Shown here: positions 45,113 to 53,242 of the stretch, one piece after another
Numbering within the stretch: position 1 is the stretch's first letter
Layout: each line of letters opens with the position of its first letter
NCBI RefSeq assembly: GCF_039905635.1
Contig: NZ_CP157000.1
Location: forward strand, 4,278,001-4,342,000
Reading direction: 5' to 3'
DNA from: Microbacterium sp. ProA8
GTDB taxonomy: Bacteria > Actinomycetota > Actinomycetes > Actinomycetales > Microbacteriaceae
Length of the DNA stretch: 64,000 bases
Made by a program: the position numbers and the translations under genes
The notes under the pieces: generated by a model
Told to the model about the DNA's origin: nothing
What the model saw: only the letters and a program-made list of their open reading frames with translations
Database searches by the model: none

Positions 45113-45865
45113 TCAGACGGGCCTCCGGACGACGACGTAGCGTTCGTGCTCCTCGGCGGGTGCGAAGCCGCGCACATCGAACATCGAACGGGGACCACAG
45201 AACGCCCCGGAATCGTGGCCGGTTTCCACTCGGCGCGGGTATCCCTCGACGAACCGTGCGCCGCGCGCTTCACCGTCGGCGACGACGCGATCCAGGAGCG
45301 CCGATGAGACGCCGTGGCGCCGGTAGGGCGGGGCGATGACGAAGCAGGAGACGCCCACCACCGTGTCGGGGGCCGGCCCCTCGGGATCGACGCCGTCGTA
45401 CTTCGCGTACGTCGATCGGCGCGACGCATTGACCCAGCCCGCCGGGCTGCCGTCGACGTACGCGAGGTACCCGAGCGTCGCTCCGGACCGCAGCCGCTCG
45501 ACCATCTCGGCACGCACATCACGCCACGGCCGCTCGGGAACGTCGCCGGTGTGGGGATGCAGGCAGTAGCAGGATCCCCAGTCTGGATTGTCGGGAAAGG
45601 CGTCGCGGTCGAAGAACCGCAGCCAGTCGTCGATGCGCTCCTCCGTGACGGGATGCACCTCTATCGAGCCGATCGAGGGAAGTCGCTCGACCGGGCCGTC
45701 CTCGCGTGCCGAGGCATCCGCGAAGTTGCGCGCCCACAGTCGCACCTCTTCGTCGGGGTAGGGGACGTCGTGCGCCCCGCGTACGTGTGCGACGAACTGC
45801 TCGACGAGCGACTCGACGTCCTCGCCGTCGAATCGCGCGTCCTTCTCGAAGCACTCGATCCACAT
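45113..45865 (-). CDS. GNAT-family N-acetyltransferase
   Basis: This is a 250-residue protein. An N-terminal acidic segment (1-65) precedes a GNAT domain whose acetyl-CoA loop is CFVIAPPYRRHGVSSALLDR (the R/Q-x-x-G/A motif as RRHGVS). The C-terminus FDVRGFAPAEEHERYVVVRR is typical of the fold. The substrate is unknown. AAGGAG sits before ATG 45865. It is 45 bases downstream of the 2H/deoxyribosyltransferase-like gene and probably co-transcribed with it. Confidence 0.82.
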   Translation of the reverse strand: MWIECFEKDARFDGEDVESLVEQFVAHVRGAHDVPYPDEEVRLWARNFADASAREDGPVERLPSIGSIEVHPVTEERIDDWLRFFDRDAFPDNPDWGSCYCLHPHTGDVPERPWRDVRAEMVERLRSGATLGYLAYVDGSPAGWVNASRRSTYAKYDGVDPEGPAPDTVVGVSCFVIAPPYRRHGVSSALLDRVVADGEARGARFVEGYPRRVETGHDSGAFCGPRSMFDVRGFAPAEEHERYVVVRRPV

Positions 45866-45910
45866 GTCAAACTCCTTCGTCGGGTCGGCGGGACGAAATC
45901 GAACTGCTGA

Positions 45911-46690
45911 TCAGACGGGTTCGGTGAAAGAGACCGGCTTGCCGGCGGCGTGGGCATATGCGACCTCCGTTCGCGTGGACTCACCGATGTACCCGCCGGG
46001 GTTGACCACCAGAATCCGGTCGGCAAGGTCGATCTTGCGCAGGTGGAGCGCATCAAGCAAGGTCTTCTGCTCGTGCGAGATCAGCTCGCCCGCTTCGCCG
46101 GGCGCGAGGACGATGACGCCCGCGAAAGTCAGAGCACGGTTCGCCGCGCGCATCTCTTCAACGAACCGGGCGGAACCGCAGAGGCAGACGATCTCTGGCC
46201 GATCCATCGGACCGATCTCGATGCACGCCACGATCTCAGCTGTTTCCCCATCCAGCCTTGCGACCGCAACGTGTGACGCTGTGCGGATCTCTCCCTCGAA
46301 GGCAGCGATGCTCGGCCGAAGCGTCAGGTGCGCGCGGTAGCCCTCGCGCCAATGGGATGGCTCGTCGGCCTCGAATCCCCGTAGGCGACCAAGGTGATGC
46401 GCGAGATCCTGATGTGCGTCTTCGACATGCGGTGAGTCCACCAGCCGGACCGGAACAGTCCGCTGCGGGCCGAACTGCGCAAGCCTCCCGATTCGGAATG
46501 CCAGCGGCCGGTCGACGACCCTCGCGTCATGGACGGCCTCGACCACCTGCTCGACCGACTCTGCGACCAGGAAGTTGGAGGCGAGCGTGACATGCGCCGG
46601 CCACGCGCTGCGCGCGAACCGGTCGCCGACATCCATCGGCTCGAAGAGCGCCACCACGCAGTATCGGGGAGACTTCGGCGTCGACTGCAC
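45911..46690 (-). CDS. 2H-phosphoesterase / nucleoside-deoxyribosyltransferase-like fusion protein
   Basis: This is a 259-residue two-domain protein. The N-terminal domain (1-160) has two H-x-T motifs, PAHVTLASNF and YRAHLTLRPS, as in 2'-5' RNA ligase/cyclic-phosphodiesterase (2H) enzymes. The C-terminal domain (about 165-259) begins IVCLCGSARF and ends with NPGGYIGESTRTEVAYAHAAGKPVSF, the pattern of nucleoside 2-deoxyribosyltransferase/DUF4406 proteins of the SLOG type. Joining of these activities suggests processing of a nucleotide-derived cyclic phosphate. It starts at GTG 46690 with a weak ribosome-binding site. Its neighbour is a GNAT gene. Confidence 0.75.
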   Translation of the reverse strand: MQSTPKSPRYCVVALFEPMDVGDRFARSAWPAHVTLASNFLVAESVEQVVEAVHDARVVDRPLAFRIGRLAQFGPQRTVPVRLVDSPHVEDAHQDLAHHLGRLRGFEADEPSHWREGYRAHLTLRPSIAAFEGEIRTASHVAVARLDGETAEIVACIEIGPMDRPEIVCLCGSARFVEEMRAANRALTFAGVIVLAPGEAGELISHEQKTLLDALHLRKIDLADRILVVNPGGYIGESTRTEVAYAHAAGKPVSFTEPV

Positions 46691-46822
46691 CTGAAGAGCT
46701 TCGCCCGCGCTGTCCGGACGCGCAACACATCCCGAGATGCCACTCCGGACATCGCGGGATACTTCACCCGCGAATGCCGGTGATCGGCGCCGCTTCCCGC
46801 CGCGCTGCTGGACGGCCGTCGC

Positions 46823-48064
46823 TCAGGCAGCGGACTGACGGATGCCGCGGCGCCAGACCTCGCGAATGTTCAGCGTGTCGCCGATCGTCGTCGTCGGGTC
46901 CCCGTCGACCAGCAACAGATCGGCGCGCTGACCCACCGCGATGGATCCCCGATCGGTGAGGCCGAACCGACGAGCGGTCACTGCCGTGGCAGCGCTCAGC
47001 GCCCTGGTCGGCGTCACGCCCGCATCGACGAAGTACTGCAGCTCCTGGTGCACGCTGGCGCCGTGCGCGAGACCGCCGAGGAAGGGCAGCGGCTGGGAGA
47101 CATCGGTGCCGACGAGGAGGTCGACGCCGGCTGCCTCGAGGGCGCGCACGGTGGCCAGAACGTCATCGAGGCGACCCTGCGGATAGTGGTTGAAGCTGCT
47201 GCGCAGCGTCGAGTCCCATTCCGGTGAGAGCTTCGAAGCGACGCGTGGGTCGTCAGCGAGCCCAGATCCGGTGATGCCCATCATCGAGGCGTCGAGCACC
47301 ACGCAGGCTACGACGAAGGCACCGGACTGCGCGATGGCGTCGATGATCTGGGACGTGTGCGGTCGGTCCATGAAGAGGTGGGCCAGGCCGTCGATGCCGG
47401 CGTCGATGCTCATCTGCGTGGCTTCGATGGTGAGCGCGTGCGCCACCGTCAGCATGCCGAGGCGCTGGGCTTCGGCGACACCCGCGTTCAGCGTCTCCTG
47501 GTCGAGCATGGGGAGGCCCGGGTGTCCCTCGACGGACCCATCGTCGACCATGAACTTGATGTAGTCCGAGCCGGCGTCAGCCAGCTGGCCGACCACGTCG
47601 ACCGCTTCCTGCGGGGTGGTGACCTTGGCGCGCACGATCGGGTCGACACGCTCGGGGCCCGCGGGGCGGCCGCCGGGACCGCCGCGCTGGGGGTGGAAGT
47701 CCTTGGGGAACAGTTCCTCGGGGTGCCCTCCGGGAGGGGTGAGTCCGAATCCTGCGGAACGCACATCGGCGAGGTTGTCGTCCTGCGTGATGTGGTCACG
47801 GTCGCGAGCGGTGTTCGCCCCCTGCATCTCGAGCTCCGTCGTCACACCGAACTGCAACGCCATTCGCAGGCCCGCGGTATCGGTGTGCACGTGCGCGTCG
47901 ATGAGACCGGGAAGCAGCGTCGCGCCGGGAGACTCGATGAGCAGCGCGTCCGCGGGAGCCTGATCACCGATGGACTCGATCACCCCGTCCGAGATCACCA
48001 CGGTCTTGGGCCCGAGGTTCTTGGTGCCGTCGAAGACCCTCCCGGCCACAATTGCTGTGCGCAT
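46823..48064 (-). CDS. Amidohydrolase
   Basis: This is a 413-residue metal-dependent hydrolase. LPGLIDAHVHTDTAG is the first metal motif. YIKFMVDDGS (carboxylated-Lys position) and TVAHALTIEA supply further ligands, and the catalytic Asp is in LLVGTDVSQP. ADLLLVDGDPTTTI closes the beta-sandwich. Xaa-Pro-dipeptidase/imidazolonepropionase-type enzymes are the nearest relatives. ATG 48064 fits the family start better than an upstream in-frame codon at 48109. It is divergent from a MarR gene with a palindromic promoter, its likely regulator. Confidence 0.85.
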   Translation of the reverse strand: MRTAIVAGRVFDGTKNLGPKTVVISDGVIESIGDQAPADALLIESPGATLLPGLIDAHVHTDTAGLRMALQFGVTTELEMQGANTARDRDHITQDDNLADVRSAGFGLTPPGGHPEELFPKDFHPQRGGPGGRPAGPERVDPIVRAKVTTPQEAVDVVGQLADAGSDYIKFMVDDGSVEGHPGLPMLDQETLNAGVAEAQRLGMLTVAHALTIEATQMSIDAGIDGLAHLFMDRPHTSQIIDAIAQSGAFVVACVVLDASMMGITGSGLADDPRVASKLSPEWDSTLRSSFNHYPQGRLDDVLATVRALEAAGVDLLVGTDVSQPLPFLGGLAHGASVHQELQYFVDAGVTPTRALSAATAVTARRFGLTDRGSIAVGQRADLLLVDGDPTTTIGDTLNIREVWRRGIRQSAA

Positions 48065-48113
48065 ACGACTTTCCGTTCCATGCGGGAGCGCCACCAGTTG
48101 GACGCCCATTTAC

Positions 48114-48138
48114 GTGTAAAATAACACATATGTGCACA
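48114..48138. promoter_or_regulatory. Cluster of palindromes between amidohydrolase and MarR genes
   Basis: GTGT-AAAATA-ACAC (48114-48127), CACATATGTG (48125-48134) and TGTGCACA (48131-48138) are overlapping perfect dyads. They sit in the only A/T-rich stretch of this divergent promoter. They are good candidates for MarR binding sites and a core promoter. Confidence 0.65.
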
Positions 48139-48184
48139 ATGCACGCATTTGAGGAGCCGTTATGAGTGATCGCGACGAGCCCCC

Positions 48185-48637
48185 ATGGACCTCCCGAGCG
48201 ACGACGATCTGCTGGAGAACATCGGGACAGCGTTCTCGAGACTGCGGCGCCGCGCGAGCAGCGTGCCTCTCGACATGCAGGTCGCGCGGCCCGACGTGCG
48301 CCGCGATCTTCTGCTCGCGATGGTGGAAGAGGCCGACGGACTGCTGAGCGTCAACGAGCTCGCTGCCGCACTCGGGATGGAGCGCACCTCGGTCAGTCGC
48401 CTTGCGGCATCCTGCGTGAGCGAGGGCCTCGTCGAACGCGTGGCCTCCCAGACCGACGGGCGCAGCATCACGCTCCGCCTGACATCGCAAGGACGCGAGG
48501 TGCTTGCCCGCGCGAGACACCAGCAACGCCGAGCCTTCGAATACATCACCCGCCAGTGGGACGACGACGAGCGGCTCGAGTTCGCCAGGCTTCTGCATAA
48601 GTACGTGTCCAGCGCGAGCCGCGAAGCATCCGAATAA
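48185..48637 (+). CDS. MarR-family transcriptional regulator, start uncertain
   Basis: This is a 150-residue winged-helix regulator. LSVNELAAALGMERTSVSRL is the helix-turn-helix and ERVASQTDGRSITLRLTSQG the wing with the conserved DxR. The only in-frame start is ATG 48185, which lacks a ribosome-binding site. An ATG at 48162 with GAGGAG in front is in a different frame and would become in-frame with one extra C in the CCCCC run at 48180-48184. Either that run carries an indel or initiation is coupled to a short leader frame. It probably regulates the divergent amidohydrolase. Confidence 0.82.
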   Translation: MDLPSDDDLLENIGTAFSRLRRRASSVPLDMQVARPDVRRDLLLAMVEEADGLLSVNELAAALGMERTSVSRLAASCVSEGLVERVASQTDGRSITLRLTSQGREVLARARHQQRRAFEYITRQWDDDERLEFARLLHKYVSSASREASE

Positions 48638-48719
48638 GCCCTCGCTGCTCGCGAACGACCAGCCTCCCCGACCGACACCCGACGCGCGCGGGGCTGCTCC
48701 GAAGCTGAAGCGCGGTCGC

Positions 48720-49304
48720 TCAGCGCAGAAGCGGGGTCAGCAGTTCGGTGATCGCCAGCTCGGTCTGCGCCGAGGACAGGTCGCCGTCGAATCGCAGGAT
48801 GCGCCAGGTGGTCGCATCGCAGATTGACACGATTTGCGCGAGCCGCCGCTGTCGAGACGCATCGTCGGGCTGCGGCGGAAGGTGCTCCGAGAAGGCGCGG
48901 CGGCACCAATCGAGGTGATACGCCCTCCCGCGCACGACGATCTCCGGCAGCCCCGGCACGAGTGAGGCCTCGGAGTAGGTCTTCAGGATCAGCAGTCCGT
49001 ATTCGTCGTAGTGCTCCACCAGCGCTCGAATCGTCTCTGCGGAACTCGACCGCAGCGCCGCCTCGCGCTTCGCCGCGATGCGTCCCAGTTCCCGTTCGAC
49101 GGTTGTCGTCATCAGCACCGGCTTGCTGCCGAAACGGCGGATCACCGTCTGCGAGGTCACGCCGGCGTCCGCGGCGACATCGTCGAGCCTGATCCGCTCG
49201 TACGGAGTGGTGCGCAGCCGATCCAGCATGCAGTCGATGATCCGCTGACCTGTCAGCTCAGCGGCGTCTGCTCGGGCCGACATCCGGTACTTGCGCTCTT
49301 TCAT
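48720..49304 (-). CDS. TetR-family transcriptional regulator
   Basis: This is a repressor of about 194 residues. The N-terminal helix-turn-helix includes RIRLDDVAADAGVTSQTVIR and the conserved RRFGSKPVLM; the rest is a ligand-binding helical domain. Starts at 49313, 49304 and 49283 are all in frame. The first lies inside the inverted repeat at 49305-49319, so 49304 or 49283 is more likely. It is divergent from the hydrolase-fold gene at 49328, the presumed target. Confidence 0.88.
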   Translation of the reverse strand: MKERKYRMSARADAAELTGQRIIDCMLDRLRTTPYERIRLDDVAADAGVTSQTVIRRFGSKPVLMTTTVERELGRIAAKREAALRSSSAETIRALVEHYDEYGLLILKTYSEASLVPGLPEIVVRGRAYHLDWCRRAFSEHLPPQPDDASRQRRLAQIVSICDATTWRILRFDGDLSSAQTELAITELLTPLLR

Positions 49305-49319
49305 GTTAGTCATGCTAAC
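49305..49319. promoter_or_regulatory. TetR-type operator
   Basis: GTTAG-TCATG-CTAAC is a perfect 5-5-5 inverted repeat that nearly fills the space between the divergent TetR and hydrolase starts. Binding would block both genes, and transcripts must be nearly leaderless. Confidence 0.65.
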
Positions 49320-49327
49320 GTGAAATT

Positions 49328-50188
49328 ATGGAAACCTTCACCGAACGCGCCGCCCGGGTCGACACCCGCCTCGGTTCACTCGCCGTGCGTCGCGTCGGCG
49401 CGGGCGACATGACCGTGCTGTGGTCATCGATGTTCGTCGACAGCCACACCTGGGACACCGTCCTGCCGCTGTTGCTGGCCGGCGCACCAGAGCGCGAGCT
49501 CGTGCTCATCGACCCGCCGGGATTGGGTCTCAGCGATCCGCTTTCGCGGCGCAGCAGCATCGCCGAAGCAGCGGATGCTGCGCGAGACGCCCTGGCGCAG
49601 CTCGGCGCCACCGCCCCTGTGGACTGGGTGGGCAACGCGTTCGGCGGGCACGTCGGCTACCAGCTGGCGACCGACCCCTCCACCATCCGGAGTTTCGTTG
49701 CGATCAGCGCGCCCACCGAGCCGGTACCCGCTCACCTCCGGCGCCAGATCGCCTTGCTGCATCCGATCCTGCGCCTCATGGGAGCGGTCCGACCGGTCCG
49801 CGAGGCAGTGATCTCGGCGATGCTGACGGATGCCTCGGCCGCGACTCCCGGCATCCGTGACGTGGTCGTCGACAGCCTCAACCGACCCACGCGGGCAAGC
49901 ATGAGCCATGCGCTGCGCTCGTTCATCATCGATCGAACCGACGTGACCGATCGCCTCCCGGGCATCGGCGTGCCCAGCCTGTTCATCGCATCCGATGACC
50001 GGGGAGACTGGAGCCCGGAGGATGCTCGACGCGCGGCGGCTTCCTCGCCGCACGCCACATCGGTCACGATCGCCGGGGCCCGCACACTCATTCCCCTCGA
50101 GCAGCCGCTCGCAGTCGCGCAGGCGATCCTCGCATTCTGGGCAGCCAACGAGGATGAGGGGCCCAGGCTCTCCGACATCGCGGAGTGA
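49328..50188 (+). CDS. Alpha/beta-hydrolase-fold protein lacking the nucleophile serine
   Basis: This is a 286-residue protein with the usual fold landmarks: LIDPPGLGLSDP after the oxyanion strand and VDWVGNAFGGHVGYQLA at the nucleophile elbow. The elbow reads G-N-A-F-G, so Ala stands where Ser, Asp or Cys is required. The terminal His region reads GARTLIPLEQP, also without His. A conventional hydrolase reaction is unlikely; a ligand-binding or non-hydrolytic role is possible. It is divergent from a TetR gene. Confidence 0.8.
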   Translation: METFTERAARVDTRLGSLAVRRVGAGDMTVLWSSMFVDSHTWDTVLPLLLAGAPERELVLIDPPGLGLSDPLSRRSSIAEAADAARDALAQLGATAPVDWVGNAFGGHVGYQLATDPSTIRSFVAISAPTEPVPAHLRRQIALLHPILRLMGAVRPVREAVISAMLTDASAATPGIRDVVVDSLNRPTRASMSHALRSFIIDRTDVTDRLPGIGVPSLFIASDDRGDWSPEDARRAAASSPHATSVTIAGARTLIPLEQPLAVAQAILAFWAANEDEGPRLSDIAE

Positions 50189-50309
50189 GGCGGCGTGCCG
50201 TCAGGAACCGCGTCGGTCCTCATCCTGCTCTCGCGGCTTGACCCATCGAGGAGATACTTCACCCGCGAGATGGACGGCTCAAGAAAACCCGTACAGTCGC
50301 CGCGCTCGG

Positions 50310-51740
50310 TCAGGCGGTCGGTGTGATGTCACCCAGCTTCCAGGTGCGGTCGAAGTAGGGCTCGAGGGGGCCGTAGAGCCGGAAGTAGCTGAACCAGTGT
50401 TTGCCGGGGATGGTCTGTACCCAGTTGGTCTCCCCGGACGCGGGAGCGGTCGGGCCGAAGTGGAGATCGACGGAGCCGTCCGCGTTGGCGACGAGTTCAG
50501 GGTCGCGGGATCCGCGGTCGCCGCGTTGCTGGTCGTTGTCGATGAGGCAGCGCGTGGCGACGTCGTAGACGGTCGCGGACCAGAAGAGCTTGGCCGGGAC
50601 GTGGGCGGGAATGTGGAGGGTGTACTGGCGGGCTCCGTCCAGCCAGTCGCCGTTGCCGTCGGTGTAGGAACCCAAGTAGGCCTGCCCGACGCCGGGAGTG
50701 GTGCTCTTCATGGCCACGGAGAAGCTGACCGCTTCGTAGAACCACGACGCTCGTTCGAGCAGTTCGTCGTAGCCGTTACCGCGCTGAGCCGAGTTGTCCA
50801 GCACGATGGCCTGTTCCCAGGCGCGGTCGGCCCAGTACGGTCCTTGGTCGAATCGCTTCGCGAAGGTGTTGGCCTGAGCCATCAGCTCTCCCGCGGCCGC
50901 GCCTTGTTCGAGGATCCGGGTGAGCCGGTCGTCCGGCTCGAATGGCTTCCCCTTCTCGATACCGAGCTGCTTGAGCATCGCCAGGTAGAACCGATCGCGT
51001 TCCTCGATGACTTCGCTCTGGTAGATCTGGTGCAGACGCCGCCAGTACTCCAGGCCGCGAGGTTGATCTCCGCTCCATGCCTTCCCGTCCGGGGATACGA
51101 TGCGGGTCGGTGCGGGGTCTGCCCGCCGTTCGTACGGGTAGATGCGCACGGCGTGGACGAGCTCATCCGATCGCGCGGGATCGGGATCCAGTGTGCGGAA
51201 CCCGAACATGATGTTCACCCCGGAGGACGCCAGCACCCGGTATTCCTCGGTGAGATCGGCGGGCGCGTCGACGCCGGGCGCGAGCACGATGTACTTGCCG
51301 CCCTCACCGCGATCCGGGCCCATTTCTCCCATCGCACCGACCTCGCGCTGCCAGAAGTCCGACACCCCTCCCGCAGTCGGACCTGGCGGCAGCTCGATGA
51401 CGAGCGGGCCGGTCTCCGACAGGTCGAAGAAGTTGAGGATGTACGGAGTCGTGGCGTTCGCGGTGATCAGACCCAGCCGGTCCTGGTAGGAGAGGTACCG
51501 CACGAGGTCGCTGCTCGTTGCACCGAACACGTTGTAGTGCTGCGTCTTCCACTGTGCGTAGGAGACGATCGGGAGCGCCCACAGGTATGCCTGACACGCG
51601 AACTGATAGTCGAGCTCATCGAAGATCACCGGGATCGCCGGGCGCGCCGGCAGATCCCCGTCCATCAAAAGACCGCCAAGCCCACCGGGCAACTCGTTCA
51701 CCACGCCTGAGTCCTCTCCGTAGCCGTCGCTGCCGATCAT
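50310..51740 (-). CDS. DUF1254/DUF1214-domain protein
   Basis: This is a protein of about 476 residues. The N-terminal DUF1254 region includes YQFACQAYLWALPIVSYAQW and the acidic-aromatic LNFFDLSETGPLVIELPPG. The C-terminal DUF1214 region includes SYTDGNGDWLDGARQYTLHI, GSVDLHFGP and NWVQTIPGKHWFSYFRLYGP. These paired domains are widespread but of unknown function. No signal peptide is seen with the ATG 51740 start, although many relatives are exported. It appears monocistronic, between the hydrolase-fold gene and dnaB. Confidence 0.85.
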   Translation of the reverse strand: MIGSDGYGEDSGVVNELPGGLGGLLMDGDLPARPAIPVIFDELDYQFACQAYLWALPIVSYAQWKTQHYNVFGATSSDLVRYLSYQDRLGLITANATTPYILNFFDLSETGPLVIELPPGPTAGGVSDFWQREVGAMGEMGPDRGEGGKYIVLAPGVDAPADLTEEYRVLASSGVNIMFGFRTLDPDPARSDELVHAVRIYPYERRADPAPTRIVSPDGKAWSGDQPRGLEYWRRLHQIYQSEVIEERDRFYLAMLKQLGIEKGKPFEPDDRLTRILEQGAAAGELMAQANTFAKRFDQGPYWADRAWEQAIVLDNSAQRGNGYDELLERASWFYEAVSFSVAMKSTTPGVGQAYLGSYTDGNGDWLDGARQYTLHIPAHVPAKLFWSATVYDVATRCLIDNDQQRGDRGSRDPELVANADGSVDLHFGPTAPASGETNWVQTIPGKHWFSYFRLYGPLEPYFDRTWKLGDITPTA

Positions 51741-51868
51741 TGCAGTGCCGCGACGCAACCCACACTTCCATGTCACACGTCAGCGGGCGATCAACGACGC
51801 CGATGTCGTGCAGTGCGCACTGGGTCGACAGCTTCGACCCCTCAGACGCCACGGTGGCCGTCTGACAA

Positions 51869-53242
51869 CTATCCGAAGTCGCCTGGGGCCATATCCGTGA
51901 AGCGCGAGAAGTGGCCCTGGAAGGCGACGGTGATCGTGTCGGTCGGGCCGTTGCGGTGCTTGGCGACGATGAGGTCGGCCTCGCCGGCGCGCGGGGAGTC
52001 CTTCTCGTACGCCGCTTCGCGGTGCAGGAGCACGACCATGTCGGCGTCCTGCTCGATCGAGCCCGACTCGCGGAGGTCGGACAGGGCGGGCTTCTTGTCG
52101 GCGCGCTGCTCGGCACCACGGTTCAGCTGCGAGAGCGCGATGACCGGAACGCCGAGCTCCTTGGCGAGGAGCTTGAGCGCTCGCGAGAATTCCGAGACCT
52201 CCTGCTGGCGCGACTCGACGCGCTTGCCCGAGGTCATGAGCTGCAGGTAGTCGATGACGACGAGCTTCAGGCCCGCGCGCTGCTTGAGCCGCCGGCACTT
52301 CGCCCGGATCTCGACGAGGGTCATGTTCGGGCTGTCGTCGATGTAGAGCGGCGCGTCGTTGATGCGGCCGCGGGTCGCGGCGACGGTGGTCCAGTCGCGC
52401 GAGTCGAGCGTGCCCTTGCGCATCGACTGCAGCGGGATGGCACCCTCGGCGCTCAGCAGGCGCATCGCGATCTCGCTGCGCCCCATCTCGAGCGAGAAGA
52501 AGATCGTGGGCATGTCGTGCTTGATCGCGGCCGAACGGGCGAAGTCGAGGGCGAGCGTCGACTTACCCATGGCGGGTCGCGCCGCGATGATGATCATCTG
52601 ACCGGGGTGCAGGCCGTTGGTGAGGGAGTCCAGACCGGAGAAACCGGTCGGGATGCCGGTCATCTGACCGTCGCGACCGCGCGCGGCCTCGATCTCTTCC
52701 ACCGCGGCATCCACCGCGATGGTGAGCGGGACATAGTCCTCGGCGGCTTCGGCACCGGTCACCGAATAGATCTCGGCCTGGGCGTTGTTCACGAGGTCGA
52801 GCGCCTCGCCCTGACCCGAGTACCCCATCTGCACGATGCGGGTACCGGCATCGACGAGGCGGCGCAGCAGCGCACGCTCCGACACGATCGAGGCGTAGTA
52901 GCCGGCGTTGGCCGCGGTCGGCACGATCGAGGTGAGCGTGTGCAGGTAGTCGGCACCGCCGGCGCGCTGCAGCTCGCCGGTCTTGATGAGCTCGTCGGTG
53001 ACCGCGACGACGTCGGTGGGCTCGCCGTGAGAGTAGAGGGTGAGGATCGCCTCGAAGATCAGCTCGTGCTTGGGCACGTAGAAGTCGGCACCCCGGAGCG
53101 TCTCGATGACGTCGGCGACGGCATCCTTCGAGAGCAGCATGCCGCCGAGCGCACTCTGTTCGGCGAGCTGGTCGTGTGGGGGAGTGCGCTCGAAGTCACG
53201 GGGACCCCCCATGCGCTCTTCGGAGATGTCGGCGATCGACAT
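51869..53242 (-). CDS. dnaB: Replicative DNA helicase
   Basis: This is a 457-residue hexameric fork helicase. The N-terminal helical domain (about 20-125, PHDQLAEQSALGGMLLSKDA) is joined by a linker to the RecA-like C-terminal domain. Walker A is ARPAMGKSTLAL, Walker B VVIDYLQLM, and the H-loop/arginine-finger segment is ALSQLNRGAEQRADKKP. No intein is present, unlike many actinobacterial dnaB genes. Its location near rplI-rpsR-ssb-rpsF is the usual one in this phylum. The upstream region has DnaA-box-like sites. Confidence 0.97.
   Translation of the reverse strand: MSIADISEERMGGPRDFERTPPHDQLAEQSALGGMLLSKDAVADVIETLRGADFYVPKHELIFEAILTLYSHGEPTDVVAVTDELIKTGELQRAGGADYLHTLTSIVPTAANAGYYASIVSERALLRRLVDAGTRIVQMGYSGQGEALDLVNNAQAEIYSVTGAEAAEDYVPLTIAVDAAVEEIEAARGRDGQMTGIPTGFSGLDSLTNGLHPGQMIIIAARPAMGKSTLALDFARSAAIKHDMPTIFFSLEMGRSEIAMRLLSAEGAIPLQSMRKGTLDSRDWTTVAATRGRINDAPLYIDDSPNMTLVEIRAKCRRLKQRAGLKLVVIDYLQLMTSGKRVESRQQEVSEFSRALKLLAKELGVPVIALSQLNRGAEQRADKKPALSDLRESGSIEQDADMVVLLHREAAYEKDSPRAGEADLIVAKHRNGPTDTITVAFQGHFSRFTDMAPGDFG

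Noticed and set aside
46759..50260. A shared 16-base string GATACTTCACCCGCGA near 46760 and 50250
   Set aside because: Two copies of a 16-mer with no symmetry and unlike gene contexts are close to chance expectation in 64 kb. No further copies were noticed.
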